Positions 25,451 to 33,666 of a stretch of DNA of 64,000 nucleotides are shown here, piece by piece. The notes under the pieces were generated by a model that had not been told where the DNA came from, made no database searches, and was given only the letters and a program-made list of their open reading frames with translations. Within the stretch, counting starts at the first letter, position 1; each line of letters begins with the position of its first letter. The stretch lies in NCBI GenBank assembly GCA_902489795.1, contig CABUBU010000004.1:1-64000 (forward strand). Reading direction: 5' to 3'. Source of the stretch: an uncultured Azospirillum sp. GTDB lineage: Bacteria; Pseudomonadota; Alphaproteobacteria; RF32; CAG-239. Both the position numbers and the translations under genes were made by a program.

Positions 25451-26305
25451 ATGAGCGAACTAATTATAGCCAACATTGTCGTTTTGTCGCTGATTGCCCT
25501 GGCGGCGGCGCTGGTCCTTTACTTTGCCGCGCAGAAATTCAAGGTTGCCGGCAATCCGCTGGCCGACAAAATCGCCGCACTTTTGCCGCAGGCCAACTGC
25601 GGCGCCTGCGGCAAAGCCGGCTGTCAGGATTTTGCCAACGCCTGCGTCAATGCCGACGCGGAAGCCTTTGCCCACCTGTACTGCCCGGTCGGCGGCAGCA
25701 AAGTCATGAACGAAGTAGCCAAACGGCTCGGCTATTCCACGCCGGAGCACGAACCGACGGTAGCGGTGCTGCATTGCAACGGCACCTGCGAAAACGCTCC
25801 CGACAAAGTAGAATACATCGGCCTGCAAAGCTGTCGGCTGGCCAACCGCGCCTTCGTCGGCAAAACCGGCTGCCCGAACGGCTGTCTCCGGCTCGGCGAC
25901 TGCGTCCGCAACTGTCCTTTCGGCGCCATCGAAATGGACGATCAGACCGGCCTGCCCAGAGTCAACCCCGACAAATGCACTTCCTGCGGCGCCTGCGTCC
26001 GTATCTGCCCGCGCGGACTGTACGAAATCCGCCCCCGCGGAAAAAACGGGGTAATGGTTTATGTGGCCTGCAGCAACAAACAAAAAGGCGCAACCGCCCG
26101 CAAAAACTGCAAAGCCGCCTGCATTGCCTGCATGAAATGCACCAAAATCTGCCCGGAAGTCACCGTTGAAGAAAACCTTTCTCGCATTCCGCCTTCGGTT
26201 TCGGCCAAGCTTTACGGTGCGGAACTGGCGGCCGGCTGTCCGACTGGCGCCATCGTCTATACCGGAGCCAAAGGAGGCAAAGGAGGCAAAAATGAGCAAA
26301 ATTAA
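25451..26305 (+). CDS. rnfB: Rnf complex ferredoxin subunit RnfB
   Basis: This 284-aa protein has an N-terminal membrane helix (5-27), a 4Fe-4S motif NCGACGKAGCQDF with a further Cys (about 50-66), then two ferredoxin-type clusters (CVRNCPFGAIE, CTSCGACVRICPRG) and a last set ACIACMKCTKICPE. It takes electrons from ferredoxin into the Rnf complex, which pumps Na+ or H+ while reducing NAD. The gene order rnfBCDGEA behind rseC is that known from Bacteroides rather than the rnfABCDGE of most proteobacteria. It overlaps rnfC by 14 bp. Confidence 0.95.
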   Translation: MSELIIANIVVLSLIALAAALVLYFAAQKFKVAGNPLADKIAALLPQANCGACGKAGCQDFANACVNADAEAFAHLYCPVGGSKVMNEVAKRLGYSTPEHEPTVAVLHCNGTCENAPDKVEYIGLQSCRLANRAFVGKTGCPNGCLRLGDCVRNCPFGAIEMDDQTGLPRVNPDKCTSCGACVRICPRGLYEIRPRGKNGVMVYVACSNKQKGATARKNCKAACIACMKCTKICPEVTVEENLSRIPPSVSAKLYGAELAAGCPTGAIVYTGAKGGKGGKNEQN

Positions 26306-27611
26306 AACTTTTTCCGTCGGCGGCATTCATCCCGATAAGTTTAAGAACACCTCATATCTCCCGATCGAAGACGCCGGCATCCCCGAAACCGTATATGTAC
26401 CGGTCAAGCAGCATATCGGCGCACCGGCCAAAATTCTGGTCAAGAAAGGCGACCGGGTCAAAGTCGGCACCATGATTGCCGATGCCGACGGCATCGTTTC
26501 CGCCGACGTACACTCTCCCGTTTCCGGCGAAGTGATCAAAGTGGAAGAGGTAACCGGCGAAGTCGGTTATCTGGAAAAAATGATCACCATCAGGACCGAA
26601 GGCGACGAATGGGAAGAAACGATCGACCGCACCCCCGATCTGGTCAAGGACATCACCGCTTCGCCGGAAGAAATCGTCAGCATTATCCGCAACGCCGGCA
26701 TTGTCGGCATGGGCGGCGCCGGTTATCCGACCCCAATCAAAGTTACCCTGCCGGCCGGCAAAAAAATCGATTGTATTATCCTAAACGGCATCGAATGCGA
26801 ACCCTATCTGACCGCCGACGACCGCCTGATGCAGGAAAAGGCGGAACAGATCATCATCGGCGCCAAAATCTTAAACCGGGCGCTCGGCATCCAGAAAGCG
26901 GTAATCGCCATTGATGAAAACAAACCGGCGGCAATCGAAGTCATGCACAGGCTCACCCGCCGCTATGTCGGCGTCAACGTCGTCGTCTGCAAAACCAAAT
27001 ATCCGCAGGGCGCGGAGCGGCAGCTGATCGCCGCCGTCACCGGACGCGAAGTACCCCCCGGCTGCCTGCCGATCGACGTCAACTGTCTGGTGCAAAACGT
27101 CGGCACCGTTCATGCCGTATACGAGGCCGTACAAAAAAGAAAGCCGCTGTTTGAGCGCATTGTCACCGTCAGCGGTGACGATTTGCAAAGCCCCGGCAAC
27201 TACCGCGTGCGTATCGGCACGCCGGCCTCCTATCTGATTGAAAAGGCCGGTCCGCTGGAAACGCCGGGCAAAATCATCTTCGGCGGACCGATGATGGGCG
27301 TAGCCGCCACCAACCTGTCGGCGCCGATAACCAAAACCACCTCGGGCATTCTGCTGTTAAAGGAAGGTTCCGTCTTCAATCCCGAACAAACCGCCTGCAT
27401 CCGCTGCGGGCGCTGCACGGAAGTCTGCCCGCAGGGGCTGGAGCCTTTTGCCATCACCGGTTTTGTCCGCCGGGGCGAATATCAGGAAGCCAAGAAAATT
27501 CACGTTCTCGACTGCATCGAATGCGGCAGCTGTTCCTACATCTGCCCGGCCCGGATTCCGCTGACCGACTACTGCAAACTGGCAAAATACGAAATACGCA
27601 AAAAGAAATAG
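26292..27611 (+). CDS. rnfC: Rnf complex subunit RnfC (NADH/FMN and Fe-S)
   Basis: This 439-aa peripheral subunit has the N-terminal RnfC barrel (FSVGGIHPDKFKNT). The Rossmann-like FMN/NADH domain has GMGGAGYPTPIKV and LNGIECEPYLTADD. Two 4Fe-4S motifs (CIRCGRCTEVCPQGL and CIECGSCSYICPARIPL) lie near the C terminus. It is where NAD is reduced. The start at 26292 is fixed by an aggaggc site inside the end of rnfB; the long frame starting at 26166 is not real. Confidence 0.95.
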   Translation: MSKIKTFSVGGIHPDKFKNTSYLPIEDAGIPETVYVPVKQHIGAPAKILVKKGDRVKVGTMIADADGIVSADVHSPVSGEVIKVEEVTGEVGYLEKMITIRTEGDEWEETIDRTPDLVKDITASPEEIVSIIRNAGIVGMGGAGYPTPIKVTLPAGKKIDCIILNGIECEPYLTADDRLMQEKAEQIIIGAKILNRALGIQKAVIAIDENKPAAIEVMHRLTRRYVGVNVVVCKTKYPQGAERQLIAAVTGREVPPGCLPIDVNCLVQNVGTVHAVYEAVQKRKPLFERIVTVSGDDLQSPGNYRVRIGTPASYLIEKAGPLETPGKIIFGGPMMGVAATNLSAPITKTTSGILLLKEGSVFNPEQTACIRCGRCTEVCPQGLEPFAITGFVRRGEYQEAKKIHVLDCIECGSCSYICPARIPLTDYCKLAKYEIRKKK

Positions 27612-27624
27612 GACTTTGACCGAC

Positions 27625-28617
27625 ATGCTGAAAATTTCCACCGCTCCGCATTTTTATTCTCCTGTCGACACCCGCTCGATCATGCGCGACGTTATTATCG
27701 CGCTTGCACCGGCCGGGCTTGCCGCCGTCGCCCTGTTCGGCATGGCGGCGCTTATCACCATGGTGACCGCTGTGGCCGGCTGCGTGTTGTTTGAATACGT
27801 CTGCTCAAAATGGTGGCTGAAAACAACGCCGTCCACCCGCGACCTTTCGGCCGTGGTTACCGGTCTGCTGCTTGCCTACAACCTGCCCTGCAACATGCCG
27901 GTCTGGATGACGCTGATCGGCTGTTTTGTTGCCATCGTCATAACCAAAACAGCATTTGGCGGCATCGGCAAAAACCTTTTTAACCCGGCGCTTGTCGGCC
28001 GCGTTTTCCTTTTCATCTCTTTCCCCGTACAAATGACGACCTGGGTACGGCCGCATCTGTTTGACTTCATGAACGCCGACGTTACCACTTCGGCCACCAC
28101 GCTCGGCATTCTCAAACATGTTGACGCTGCCACTTCCGCCACACAACTGACCGGCAGTTTGAGCGAGCTGCCCGGTTATCTGGAAATGTTTCTGGGCTAC
28201 ACCGGCGGTTCGATGGGAGAAGTTTCGGCTCTGGCGCTGCTTATCGGTTTTCTTTACCTTTTATACCGAAAAGTCATTTCCTGGCATATTCCGCTTTACT
28301 ATCTCGGTACCTTTTTCATCCTCACCGGCATCTGCTGGCTGACTACCGGTTCACCGGCAGCCGAACCGGTAACGCACTTGCTGTCGGGCGGACTTCTGCT
28401 CGGTGCCTTTTTCATGGCAACAGACTATACCACCTCGCCGATGAGCAAAAACGGCCGCATCGTCTTTGCCGTCGGCTGCGGCGTGCTCACCTTTGTCATC
28501 CGCCGTTACAGTTCCTATCCGGAAGGCGTTTCCTTTGCCATTCTGATCATGAACGCCTTCGTACCGCTGATTGACCGCTACGTCCACCCGCGCATTTTCG
28601 GAACCGGGAGAAAATAA
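27625..28617 (+). CDS. rnfD: Rnf complex membrane subunit RnfD
   Basis: This is a 330-aa membrane protein with about nine or ten helices. It carries the covalent-FMN motif region (D-V-T-T-S-A-T-T-L-G at about 152-161), where ApbE links FMN to a Thr. ATG 27625 is preferred over the in-frame TTG at 27616 because the AGGA site lies about 11 bases ahead of the ATG and too close to the TTG. The stop codon abuts rnfG. Confidence 0.93.
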   Translation: MLKISTAPHFYSPVDTRSIMRDVIIALAPAGLAAVALFGMAALITMVTAVAGCVLFEYVCSKWWLKTTPSTRDLSAVVTGLLLAYNLPCNMPVWMTLIGCFVAIVITKTAFGGIGKNLFNPALVGRVFLFISFPVQMTTWVRPHLFDFMNADVTTSATTLGILKHVDAATSATQLTGSLSELPGYLEMFLGYTGGSMGEVSALALLIGFLYLLYRKVISWHIPLYYLGTFFILTGICWLTTGSPAAEPVTHLLSGGLLLGAFFMATDYTTSPMSKNGRIVFAVGCGVLTFVIRRYSSYPEGVSFAILIMNAFVPLIDRYVHPRIFGTGRK

Positions 28618-29214
28618 ATGAAACCGATAAAATCAACTTTGTTCAACATGATTGCCGCCCTGCTTGCGGTCGCCGTGCTGTCGGCCGCCGCCCTCGGATA
28701 TGTATATCAAATCACCAAGGAGCCGATCGCCCGGGCCAAAGACCAAAAAACGCTTGACGCCATCCGCGAAGTGGTCGGAACTTTCGACAACAATCCGTTT
28801 GCCGAAAAAACAACCATCGCCACCCCCGACGGAAAATCCGAACTTGAACTTTATCCGGCACGGGAAAACGGCATCATTACTTCGGTTGCGATCAAAACTT
28901 TCTCTGACAATGGTTTTGGCGGCAGAATTGAATTGATCATCGGTATGCTGATGGACGGCACCGTTACCGGTTACAAAGTCATTGAGCAAAAAGAAACACC
29001 GGGACTTGGCACCAAAATTGCGGAAAGCAGATTCGCCGACCAGTTTATCGGTCTCAACTCTTACCACAACCAATTCAAACTAAAGAAAGACGGTGGGGAA
29101 ATCGACGCCGTCACCGGTGCCACCATCAGCTCACGAGCGGTGATCGACGCGGTGGAAAAAGCGGTTTCAACATACAGAAAATTCAATGCGGGAGCAACAG
29201 GTCATGAAAAATAA
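28618..29214 (+). CDS. rnfG: Rnf complex subunit RnfG (covalent FMN)
   Basis: This 198-aa protein is anchored by one N-terminal helix (8-29) with the rest in the periplasm. The FMN-binding domain has AVTGATISSRAV; Thr169 of the GAT motif is the expected FMN attachment site. The preceding GYKVIEQKETPGLGTKI is conserved in the family. It is adjacent to rnfD and overlaps rnfE by 11 bp. Confidence 0.95.
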   Translation: MKPIKSTLFNMIAALLAVAVLSAAALGYVYQITKEPIARAKDQKTLDAIREVVGTFDNNPFAEKTTIATPDGKSELELYPARENGIITSVAIKTFSDNGFGGRIELIIGMLMDGTVTGYKVIEQKETPGLGTKIAESRFADQFIGLNSYHNQFKLKKDGGEIDAVTGATISSRAVIDAVEKAVSTYRKFNAGATGHEK

Positions 29215-29800
29215 AAGCCTCTCCAACCTCACCCGCGGCATCGTCCGCGAAAATCCGGTTTTCGTCATGATGCTCGGCATGTGTCCGACCTTGGGCGTTA
29301 CCACTTCGCTCGAAAACGCGCTCGGCATGGGCGTTGCCACCGCCTTTACACTGCTTTTGTCCAACTGCGTTATCTCGCTTTGCAAAAACTTCATCCCCGC
29401 CATGGTGCGCATTCCCTGCTATATCGTACTGATCGCCTCAATCGTCACCGTCATCGACATGATAATGGCCGCCCGGTTACCGGCTCTGCACGCCAAACTG
29501 GGGATCTATATTCCGCTGATCGTGGTCAACTGCATCATTCTCGGCCGGGCAGAAGCATTTGCTTCGAAAAACAACGTTTTTCAATCTTTCCTCGACGCTC
29601 TCGGCATGGGCATCGGTTTTACCCTGGCACTTTCGCTGCTCGGCTCGGTGCGTGAAATTCTGGGCGCCGGCAGCCTGCTCGGCCACAGTCTGATCGGAGA
29701 AGAAGGATACCCCGTCCTGCTGTTTGTCATGCCGCCGGGCGCTTTTCTGGCGCTTGCCGGGCTGATCATTGTCTTCAACCGCCTGCGGGGAGTAAAATAA
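29204..29800 (+). CDS. rnfE: Rnf complex membrane subunit RnfE
   Basis: This is a 198-aa integral membrane protein with six hydrophobic helices. Typical motifs are VFVMMLGMCPTLGVTTS with its conserved Cys, and LIVVNCIILGRAEAFASKN. It is homologous to RnfA with inverted topology; in known complexes the pair binds a 2Fe-2S cluster in the membrane through these Cys. The start at 29204 follows a GGAG site. Confidence 0.95.
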   Translation: MKNKSLSNLTRGIVRENPVFVMMLGMCPTLGVTTSLENALGMGVATAFTLLLSNCVISLCKNFIPAMVRIPCYIVLIASIVTVIDMIMAARLPALHAKLGIYIPLIVVNCIILGRAEAFASKNNVFQSFLDALGMGIGFTLALSLLGSVREILGAGSLLGHSLIGEEGYPVLLFVMPPGAFLALAGLIIVFNRLRGVK

Positions 29801-30382
29801 ATGAGCATTACCATGATTTTTGTTTCCGCCATTTTGGTCAACAACATCGTCCTGTCGCAGTTTCTGGGCATTTGCCCGTTCCTCGGCGTATCCAAAAAAA
29901 TCTCTACCGCGGTCGGCATGGGGCTGGCCGTCATGTTCGTCATGACCATTTCGTCCGTCGCCACTTACCTGATTTACTACCGGCTGCTGGTGCCGTATCA
30001 TCTTGAATTTATGAACACGGTCGTTTTCATTCTGGTGATCGCCGCTTTGGTACAGATGGTGGAAATCATTATCAAAAAAGTTTCCCCCGCCCTATATCAG
30101 GCGCTCGGCATCTATCTGCCGCTGATTACCACCAACTGCGCGGTCTTGGGCGTTGCCATCCTCTCCATACAAAAAGGCTTTTCGCTGTCGCTTTCGGTCT
30201 GCTTCGGCCTGGCCAACGCCGCCGGCTTTACTCTCGCCATTGTGCTGATGGCGGGTTTGAGGGAACGCATCAGTCAAAATCAGGACGCCTTGCCGCAATC
30301 CGTCCTCGGCGCGCCGATCGCCCTCATCACCGCCGCCCTTCTCTCAATGGCTTTCATGGGCTTTTCGGGAATCGGCAACTAA
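29801..30382 (+). CDS. rnfA: Rnf complex membrane subunit RnfA
   Basis: This 193-aa six-helix membrane protein contains VNNIVLSQFLGICPFLGVSKK and LITTNCAVLGVAIL, the conserved Cys motifs that pair with those of RnfE. It is the last gene of the rnf operon, with its ATG directly after the rnfE stop. No strong terminator is visible before the next gene, which starts 65 bp later. Confidence 0.95.
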   Translation: MSITMIFVSAILVNNIVLSQFLGICPFLGVSKKISTAVGMGLAVMFVMTISSVATYLIYYRLLVPYHLEFMNTVVFILVIAALVQMVEIIIKKVSPALYQALGIYLPLITTNCAVLGVAILSIQKGFSLSLSVCFGLANAAGFTLAIVLMAGLRERISQNQDALPQSVLGAPIALITAALLSMAFMGFSGIGN

Positions 30383-30447
30383 ACAATATTCCCGACGAAA
30401 CCCGCTCCGTCTGTTATCATTTTTCTTAAATCATAAGGATAAAGACA

Positions 30448-32055
30448 ATGATAAGCGAACATTCCCTTTGGATTGACAAAATGCAGGATTTTGCCGGCGC
30501 TCTCAGACAAGAAGCGGAAGCGCCGGAAATTGCCAGACCGCAGACCGTCTACCTGGTTGACCATGATCGTCTGGAAAGGGAATTTTTGCACCGAAAGGCG
30601 GACAACGAACTTTGCGGCCTCGGCTCGGACGACGAACGGCTGAAGTTTGAAACCGCCCGGCGGGCGCTGCGGAGTTTCGGCGTTTCCGACCGGGAAACGG
30701 AACAAGCTTACCAAAACTTTCAGCGGCAGACACAACAATCCGGCAGCCGAGGGGAAATATCTTACGAACAGTTTGTCGCCGGCTTTTACAACCTCGGCAA
30801 CAACACGAACTTTATCACGATGTTTGACCGTTCTTTTATTTTTCTTGACAACAAGGAAAAAAACATGGCTGCAAGCGGCAAAATCATGTTTTCCGGCGTT
30901 TCGCCGGAACTGCGGGAGGCTCTGAACGGCGTCGACATTTTTGAAGTGAGCAAAAAACGCGGACTGTATCACGAAGCCGTTCATTGCACGGGAACCGACA
31001 ACGAAGCTTATTGCGACGCGTTTGCCTGCCTGAAAATCGTACAGGAGCACTCCAACCCGGCAATCGCAGACTTTCTTGCCAACGCGCGCCTGAACGGCAT
31101 GATGTATCCTCTGGCGGTTATGAGCGCCCGGTTGCGCAGCGACGACAAAGAGGGCGCCGACAAATGGCGATCTTATATTATGAACCCTGCCCTGAAACAA
31201 ATAAAAAACCGCACCCGATCCCTGTGGCGGAACGGAAAACTGTCGGCCTTAAACGATCGGGAACTGCTGGCAGAAGCCCTGACGATTTCACAAACCGCTC
31301 AATATTCACCGGAAACCATGCAGGAACTGGACGAGGCGCTTGCCGCCCCGCTGACTTTCGAAAGTTTGAAAAACACGACCGTTATTAAAGACACGTTTGC
31401 ATTGGCGGGTATTGCCGACGAGCAGGCGCAAAAACGCTTTTTGGAAGACGGGCTGATTTACAACGGCATGTTCAGAGTGCTGTGCGACGGCGGAAAAGAC
31501 ATTGAAAAGGAAGTTTTAAATCATCCGCAAAGATGGGAACAGGCCCGCCGGATCATGCGGAAATGGGGGATGGACGAAGAACGGCAAAGAGAATTTCTCA
31601 ACCGCAACCGACAAACGGAAAACAACAACGACGCGGAAAAGAAACTGCTTCTGCTGCGCGGACAAAAATTCATCAACGAAGAAGGCGACACACTCAAAAA
31701 ACAATATCCCGGCCTTTCCCTTCGGGAACTGCAATATCAACTGACACACCGCTTCATCGACTACAATTTAGAACAGATATCCGCCGTAGGATTACGGTTC
31801 AGACAAAATCCCCGGCTTTATTTTGACCGGGCAGAAGCCGGCAAAAGTTCCTCCCTTTGCCGTTTATACCTGCAACAGGCAACAGCCTCCGCAGAGATCG
31901 TAAACAACTGCCTGACCGGCCACAACCGTTCAATTGCCGGAAAACACTCTGTCAAAGAGCAGGAAAGCCGGCTTCCCCTTTACGAATACACTTATCCTCA
32001 TATGTCAAAGCAGTCCGCCGCTGGAAAGGCGCTTGCCGATCAGCTTGAAAAATAA
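30448..32055 (+). CDS. unknown protein with an HExxH zinc-protease-like motif
   Basis: This is a 535-aa protein I do not recognise as a whole. HEAVH at 175-179 in GLYHEAVHCTGTDNEAYCDAFACLK has the zinc-binding HExxH pattern, with a downstream E/D-rich helix (NEAYCDAF) that could supply the third ligand. The rest is helical and highly charged, without signal peptide or membrane segments. It follows rnfA by 65 bp with its own aaggataaag site, and its GC content matches the chromosome. It may be a cytosolic metallopeptidase or an effector-like protein. Confidence 0.6.
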   Translation: MISEHSLWIDKMQDFAGALRQEAEAPEIARPQTVYLVDHDRLEREFLHRKADNELCGLGSDDERLKFETARRALRSFGVSDRETEQAYQNFQRQTQQSGSRGEISYEQFVAGFYNLGNNTNFITMFDRSFIFLDNKEKNMAASGKIMFSGVSPELREALNGVDIFEVSKKRGLYHEAVHCTGTDNEAYCDAFACLKIVQEHSNPAIADFLANARLNGMMYPLAVMSARLRSDDKEGADKWRSYIMNPALKQIKNRTRSLWRNGKLSALNDRELLAEALTISQTAQYSPETMQELDEALAAPLTFESLKNTTVIKDTFALAGIADEQAQKRFLEDGLIYNGMFRVLCDGGKDIEKEVLNHPQRWEQARRIMRKWGMDEERQREFLNRNRQTENNNDAEKKLLLLRGQKFINEEGDTLKKQYPGLSLRELQYQLTHRFIDYNLEQISAVGLRFRQNPRLYFDRAEAGKSSSLCRLYLQQATASAEIVNNCLTGHNRSIAGKHSVKEQESRLPLYEYTYPHMSKQSAAGKALADQLEK

Positions 32056-32088
32056 GCAGAGAAATGTCCCATAAATGATAATCTGTTA

Positions 32089-32261
32089 TTCGCTAAACAG
32101 ATATCCCCGGCAAACCGGAGGATCTATAGCAGCTATAAAGCTAACGTTTTACCCACGGTCAAAGGTGTGAAGCAGTGTCTAACGACACCTTAGCATGCGG
32201 CACAGGGCAAACTCGGGGTGAATACTGAGGCATACAATAAAATTTACTACAAAGTGCCGCA
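32089..32261 (+). other. dispersed structured element, copy B (fullest)
   Basis: Hairpins occur in this order. TCCCCGG/CCGGAGGA has a CAAA loop (32103-32121). ctaacgtttt is followed by ACC/GGT. AAGGTGT (32162-32168) pairs perfectly with ACACCTT (32185-32191). TGCGGCAC (32196-32203) pairs perfectly with GTGCCGCA (32254-32261), closing a 50-nt A-rich loop. The helix GGTGT/ACACC replaces GGCGT/ACGCT of copy A, a compensatory change that argues for a folded RNA or single-stranded DNA. It lies between the HExxH gene and tRNA-Lys. The following region to 32364 has no gene I can support. Confidence 0.6.
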
Positions 32262-32364
32262 AAAAAGCTCTCCCCTTTTTTGAGCTTGATCACCCAGCCT
32301 CACTGTGTCCCGACAATAACGGCTTTTATAATAACGGGACATGCCCCGGATCCAGATGCATAAA

Positions 32365-32396
32365 AAAATCCCTGCAGAAATGCAGAGATTTTTTAA
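32365..32396 (-). terminator. terminator of tRNA-Lys
   Basis: AAATCTCTGCA pairs with TGCAGGGATTT (minus strand) with one mismatch, followed by a T run. It sits right after the tRNA 3' end. Confidence 0.8.
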
Positions 32397-32397
32397 A

Positions 32398-32442
32398 TGG
32401 TAGGCGCGTGGAGGCTCGAACTCCAGACCCACTGATTAAGAG
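32398..32442 (-). other. prophage attachment site: 3' half of tRNA-Lys(CTT)
   Basis: Read on the minus strand, this is CTCTTAA (anticodon loop, CTT), the 3' anticodon stem, a T arm TGGAG-TTCGAGC-CTCCA, and the acceptor 3' strand with CCA. The 5' half is missing; beyond 32442 the sequence turns into AT-rich phage DNA. This is what an integrase that uses tRNA-Lys leaves at the host 3' side. The intact, phage-restored tRNA and the integrase should lie past 64000. The stretch 32443-32558 has no gene. Confidence 0.75.
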
Positions 32443-32558
32443 TAATAAACCCTTATTTTATTTTATACATATAAATCAAACAATTAAAAAACAACAAGAA
32501 GCAAATTGTGCAAAATTTGTACAACTTTACTTTCTGTATCACCTCTCCCAACATCAAA

Positions 32559-32747
32559 TCACCGCCAGTAATCATGGACTTGATAATCCGGCGGGTTATT
32601 CAGCTTCTCTCGTATTTTTTCAAGCTTTTCCCTATACAAAGTTTCTTCGTCCCTTTTCCAGTCATAGTAATTTTGCCCGCGGTGATTAAACAAGCATACC
32701 GGATCAACACGGTTGGCCAGATCCGGCCGATATATCCAAATCTTCAT
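32559..32747 (-). CDS. small phage protein, 62 aa
   Basis: It starts MKIWIYRPDLANRVDPV, with the ATG overlapping the stop of the Rz1-like gene (ATGA), the usual coupling in this cassette. It is basic, with a coiled-coil-like middle (DEETLYREKLEKIREKL). It is the last gene of the prophage before the attachment site. The function is unknown. The longer frame to 32882 is antisense to nothing but lies inside the spanin genes and is not used. Confidence 0.5.
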   Translation of the reverse strand: MKIWIYRPDLANRVDPVCLFNHRGQNYYDWKRDEETLYREKLEKIREKLNNPPDYQVHDYWR

Positions 32748-32977
32748 TTTCCGCACACCTCCAGCTCCTGCCGAAGTTTGTCGATCCGGCCGATCCATTC
32801 CCAGGTGTTCGGAAATTCCGAATAGCTGGCGTTTTCCAATTCTGCCGCCACCTTTTCGCCCGCAACCGGATAAACCGGACAACCCGGACTATAGCCGACC
32901 GGCGCGCATGAGCTTAAGCAGATCATCACGGCCGGCATTAGGCTTAGCATGAATTTCCGCCTTCTTCTTTTCAACAT
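32744..32977 (-). CDS. Rz1-like outer-membrane lipoprotein (o-spanin)
   Basis: This 77-aa protein has a basic start (MLKRRRRKF), a hydrophobic core and the lipobox LSSC (lipid Cys about residue 24), and the mature part is proline-containing. It begins inside the Rz-like gene in another frame and ends beyond it, the classic nested Rz/Rz1 layout. It should disrupt the outer membrane at the last step of lysis together with Rz. GTGGAGG nine bases upstream supports this start; ATG 32950 is possible. Confidence 0.75.
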   Translation of the reverse strand: MLKRRRRKFMLSLMPAVMICLSSCAPVGYSPGCPVYPVAGEKVAAELENASYSEFPNTWEWIGRIDKLRQELEVCGK

Positions 32978-33119
32978 ATCGGATTACCTCCACTTGTTTC
33001 TCCACCACTTGAACTCTGGCCTTGCTCCGGCCGACTTCCTGCCCTACCTCGTAAAAGGCAAAGCAGAGGGCGGCAACCATCACAAAAGTTACCGCCCAGC
33101 GTATCAATCGGTTTACCAT
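32889..33119 (-). CDS. Rz-like inner-membrane spanin (i-spanin)
   Basis: This 76-aa protein has one N-terminal membrane helix (AVTFVMVAALCFAFYEVG) and a periplasmic coiled coil (VQVVEKQVEVIRYVEKKK). ATG 33119 is preferred to the longer 33179 frame, as it gives the Rz topology and overlaps the preceding gene by 7 bp. The Rz1-like gene starts within it. Size and order match phage spanins. Confidence 0.75.
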   Translation of the reverse strand: MVNRLIRWAVTFVMVAALCFAFYEVGQEVGRSKARVQVVEKQVEVIRYVEKKKAEIHAKPNAGRDDLLKLMRAGRL

Positions 33120-33268
33120 AGCAGCCCCGCCAGCCCGAACCGCCACGCACAGATGCCGACAACAATCAACATACCCCACAGCAGCCAGTAAATTCGCCGA
33201 TTTTTCAAGGCCAGCTCAATCAGCCACCGCCAAAACCGGTACCGGCAGTTTTTGTGTTCTTTTTCCAT
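33113..33268 (-). CDS. small membrane protein in the lysis cassette, 51 aa (holin candidate)
   Basis: It starts MEKEHKNCRYRFWRWLIELA, followed by one strong hydrophobic helix (IYWLLWGMLIVVGICAW) and a short end GLAGLLW. The ATG overlaps the SleB stop (TGATG), and its end overlaps the Rz start. Position and size fit a small holin or pinholin, but a second candidate lies upstream of sleB. Confidence 0.55.
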   Translation of the reverse strand: MEKEHKNCRYRFWRWLIELALKNRRIYWLLWGMLIVVGICAWRFGLAGLLW

Positions 33269-33666
33269 CAGTCAATCCCCTTAAAAAACAAATGATGCCC
33301 GCAAACATAACAAGGCTTCATGCCGGCAGCCCATTTAGGCACCGCGCAAACTTTCGGATTATAGTAGTGTGTCGCGCCACCGGTCGGATCCGGCTCAAAT
33401 TCCGCCTCTTCAATCAACTCAATATACGGTTTAAGCTCAATATAAGTCAGTTCTTCCATCTTCGCCCGGTTCGGATCGGTTTTGTTCCAACAAGAATATT
33501 GCCAGGGCTTTTTGCAAGTCGCCGCAATTGTCTTGCCCGCAAACCACCGCCCCGACTTAAAACGATTAAAGACGGTATGAATTACCGCCTTTTGTCCTTC
33601 CGTCCCCTCGCCTCTGGCCTCGCCCCACACGGTTCGCGCCAGCGTCAAAATGTCTTCTTCCCTCAC
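33268..33666 (-). CDS. SleB-type cell wall hydrolase (endolysin)
   Basis: This is a 132-aa enzyme of the SleB/CwlJ hydrolase family. LARTVWGEARGEGTEGQKAVIHTVFNR carries the catalytic Glu (Glu16 or Glu20), and GGATHYYNP and the tail follow. It cuts peptidoglycan glycan strands and serves as endolysin here, given the spanin genes behind it. It has no signal peptide, so it depends on a holin. It overlaps the preceding gene by 4 bp. Confidence 0.88.
   Translation of the reverse strand: MREEDILTLARTVWGEARGEGTEGQKAVIHTVFNRFKSGRWFAGKTIAATCKKPWQYSCWNKTDPNRAKMEELTYIELKPYIELIEEAEFEPDPTGGATHYYNPKVCAVPKWAAGMKPCYVCGHHLFFKGID

Noticed and set aside
32408..32689. Open frame crossing the attachment site
   Set aside because: It starts inside the tRNA-Lys remnant and runs through AT-rich phage DNA antisense to the last prophage gene.
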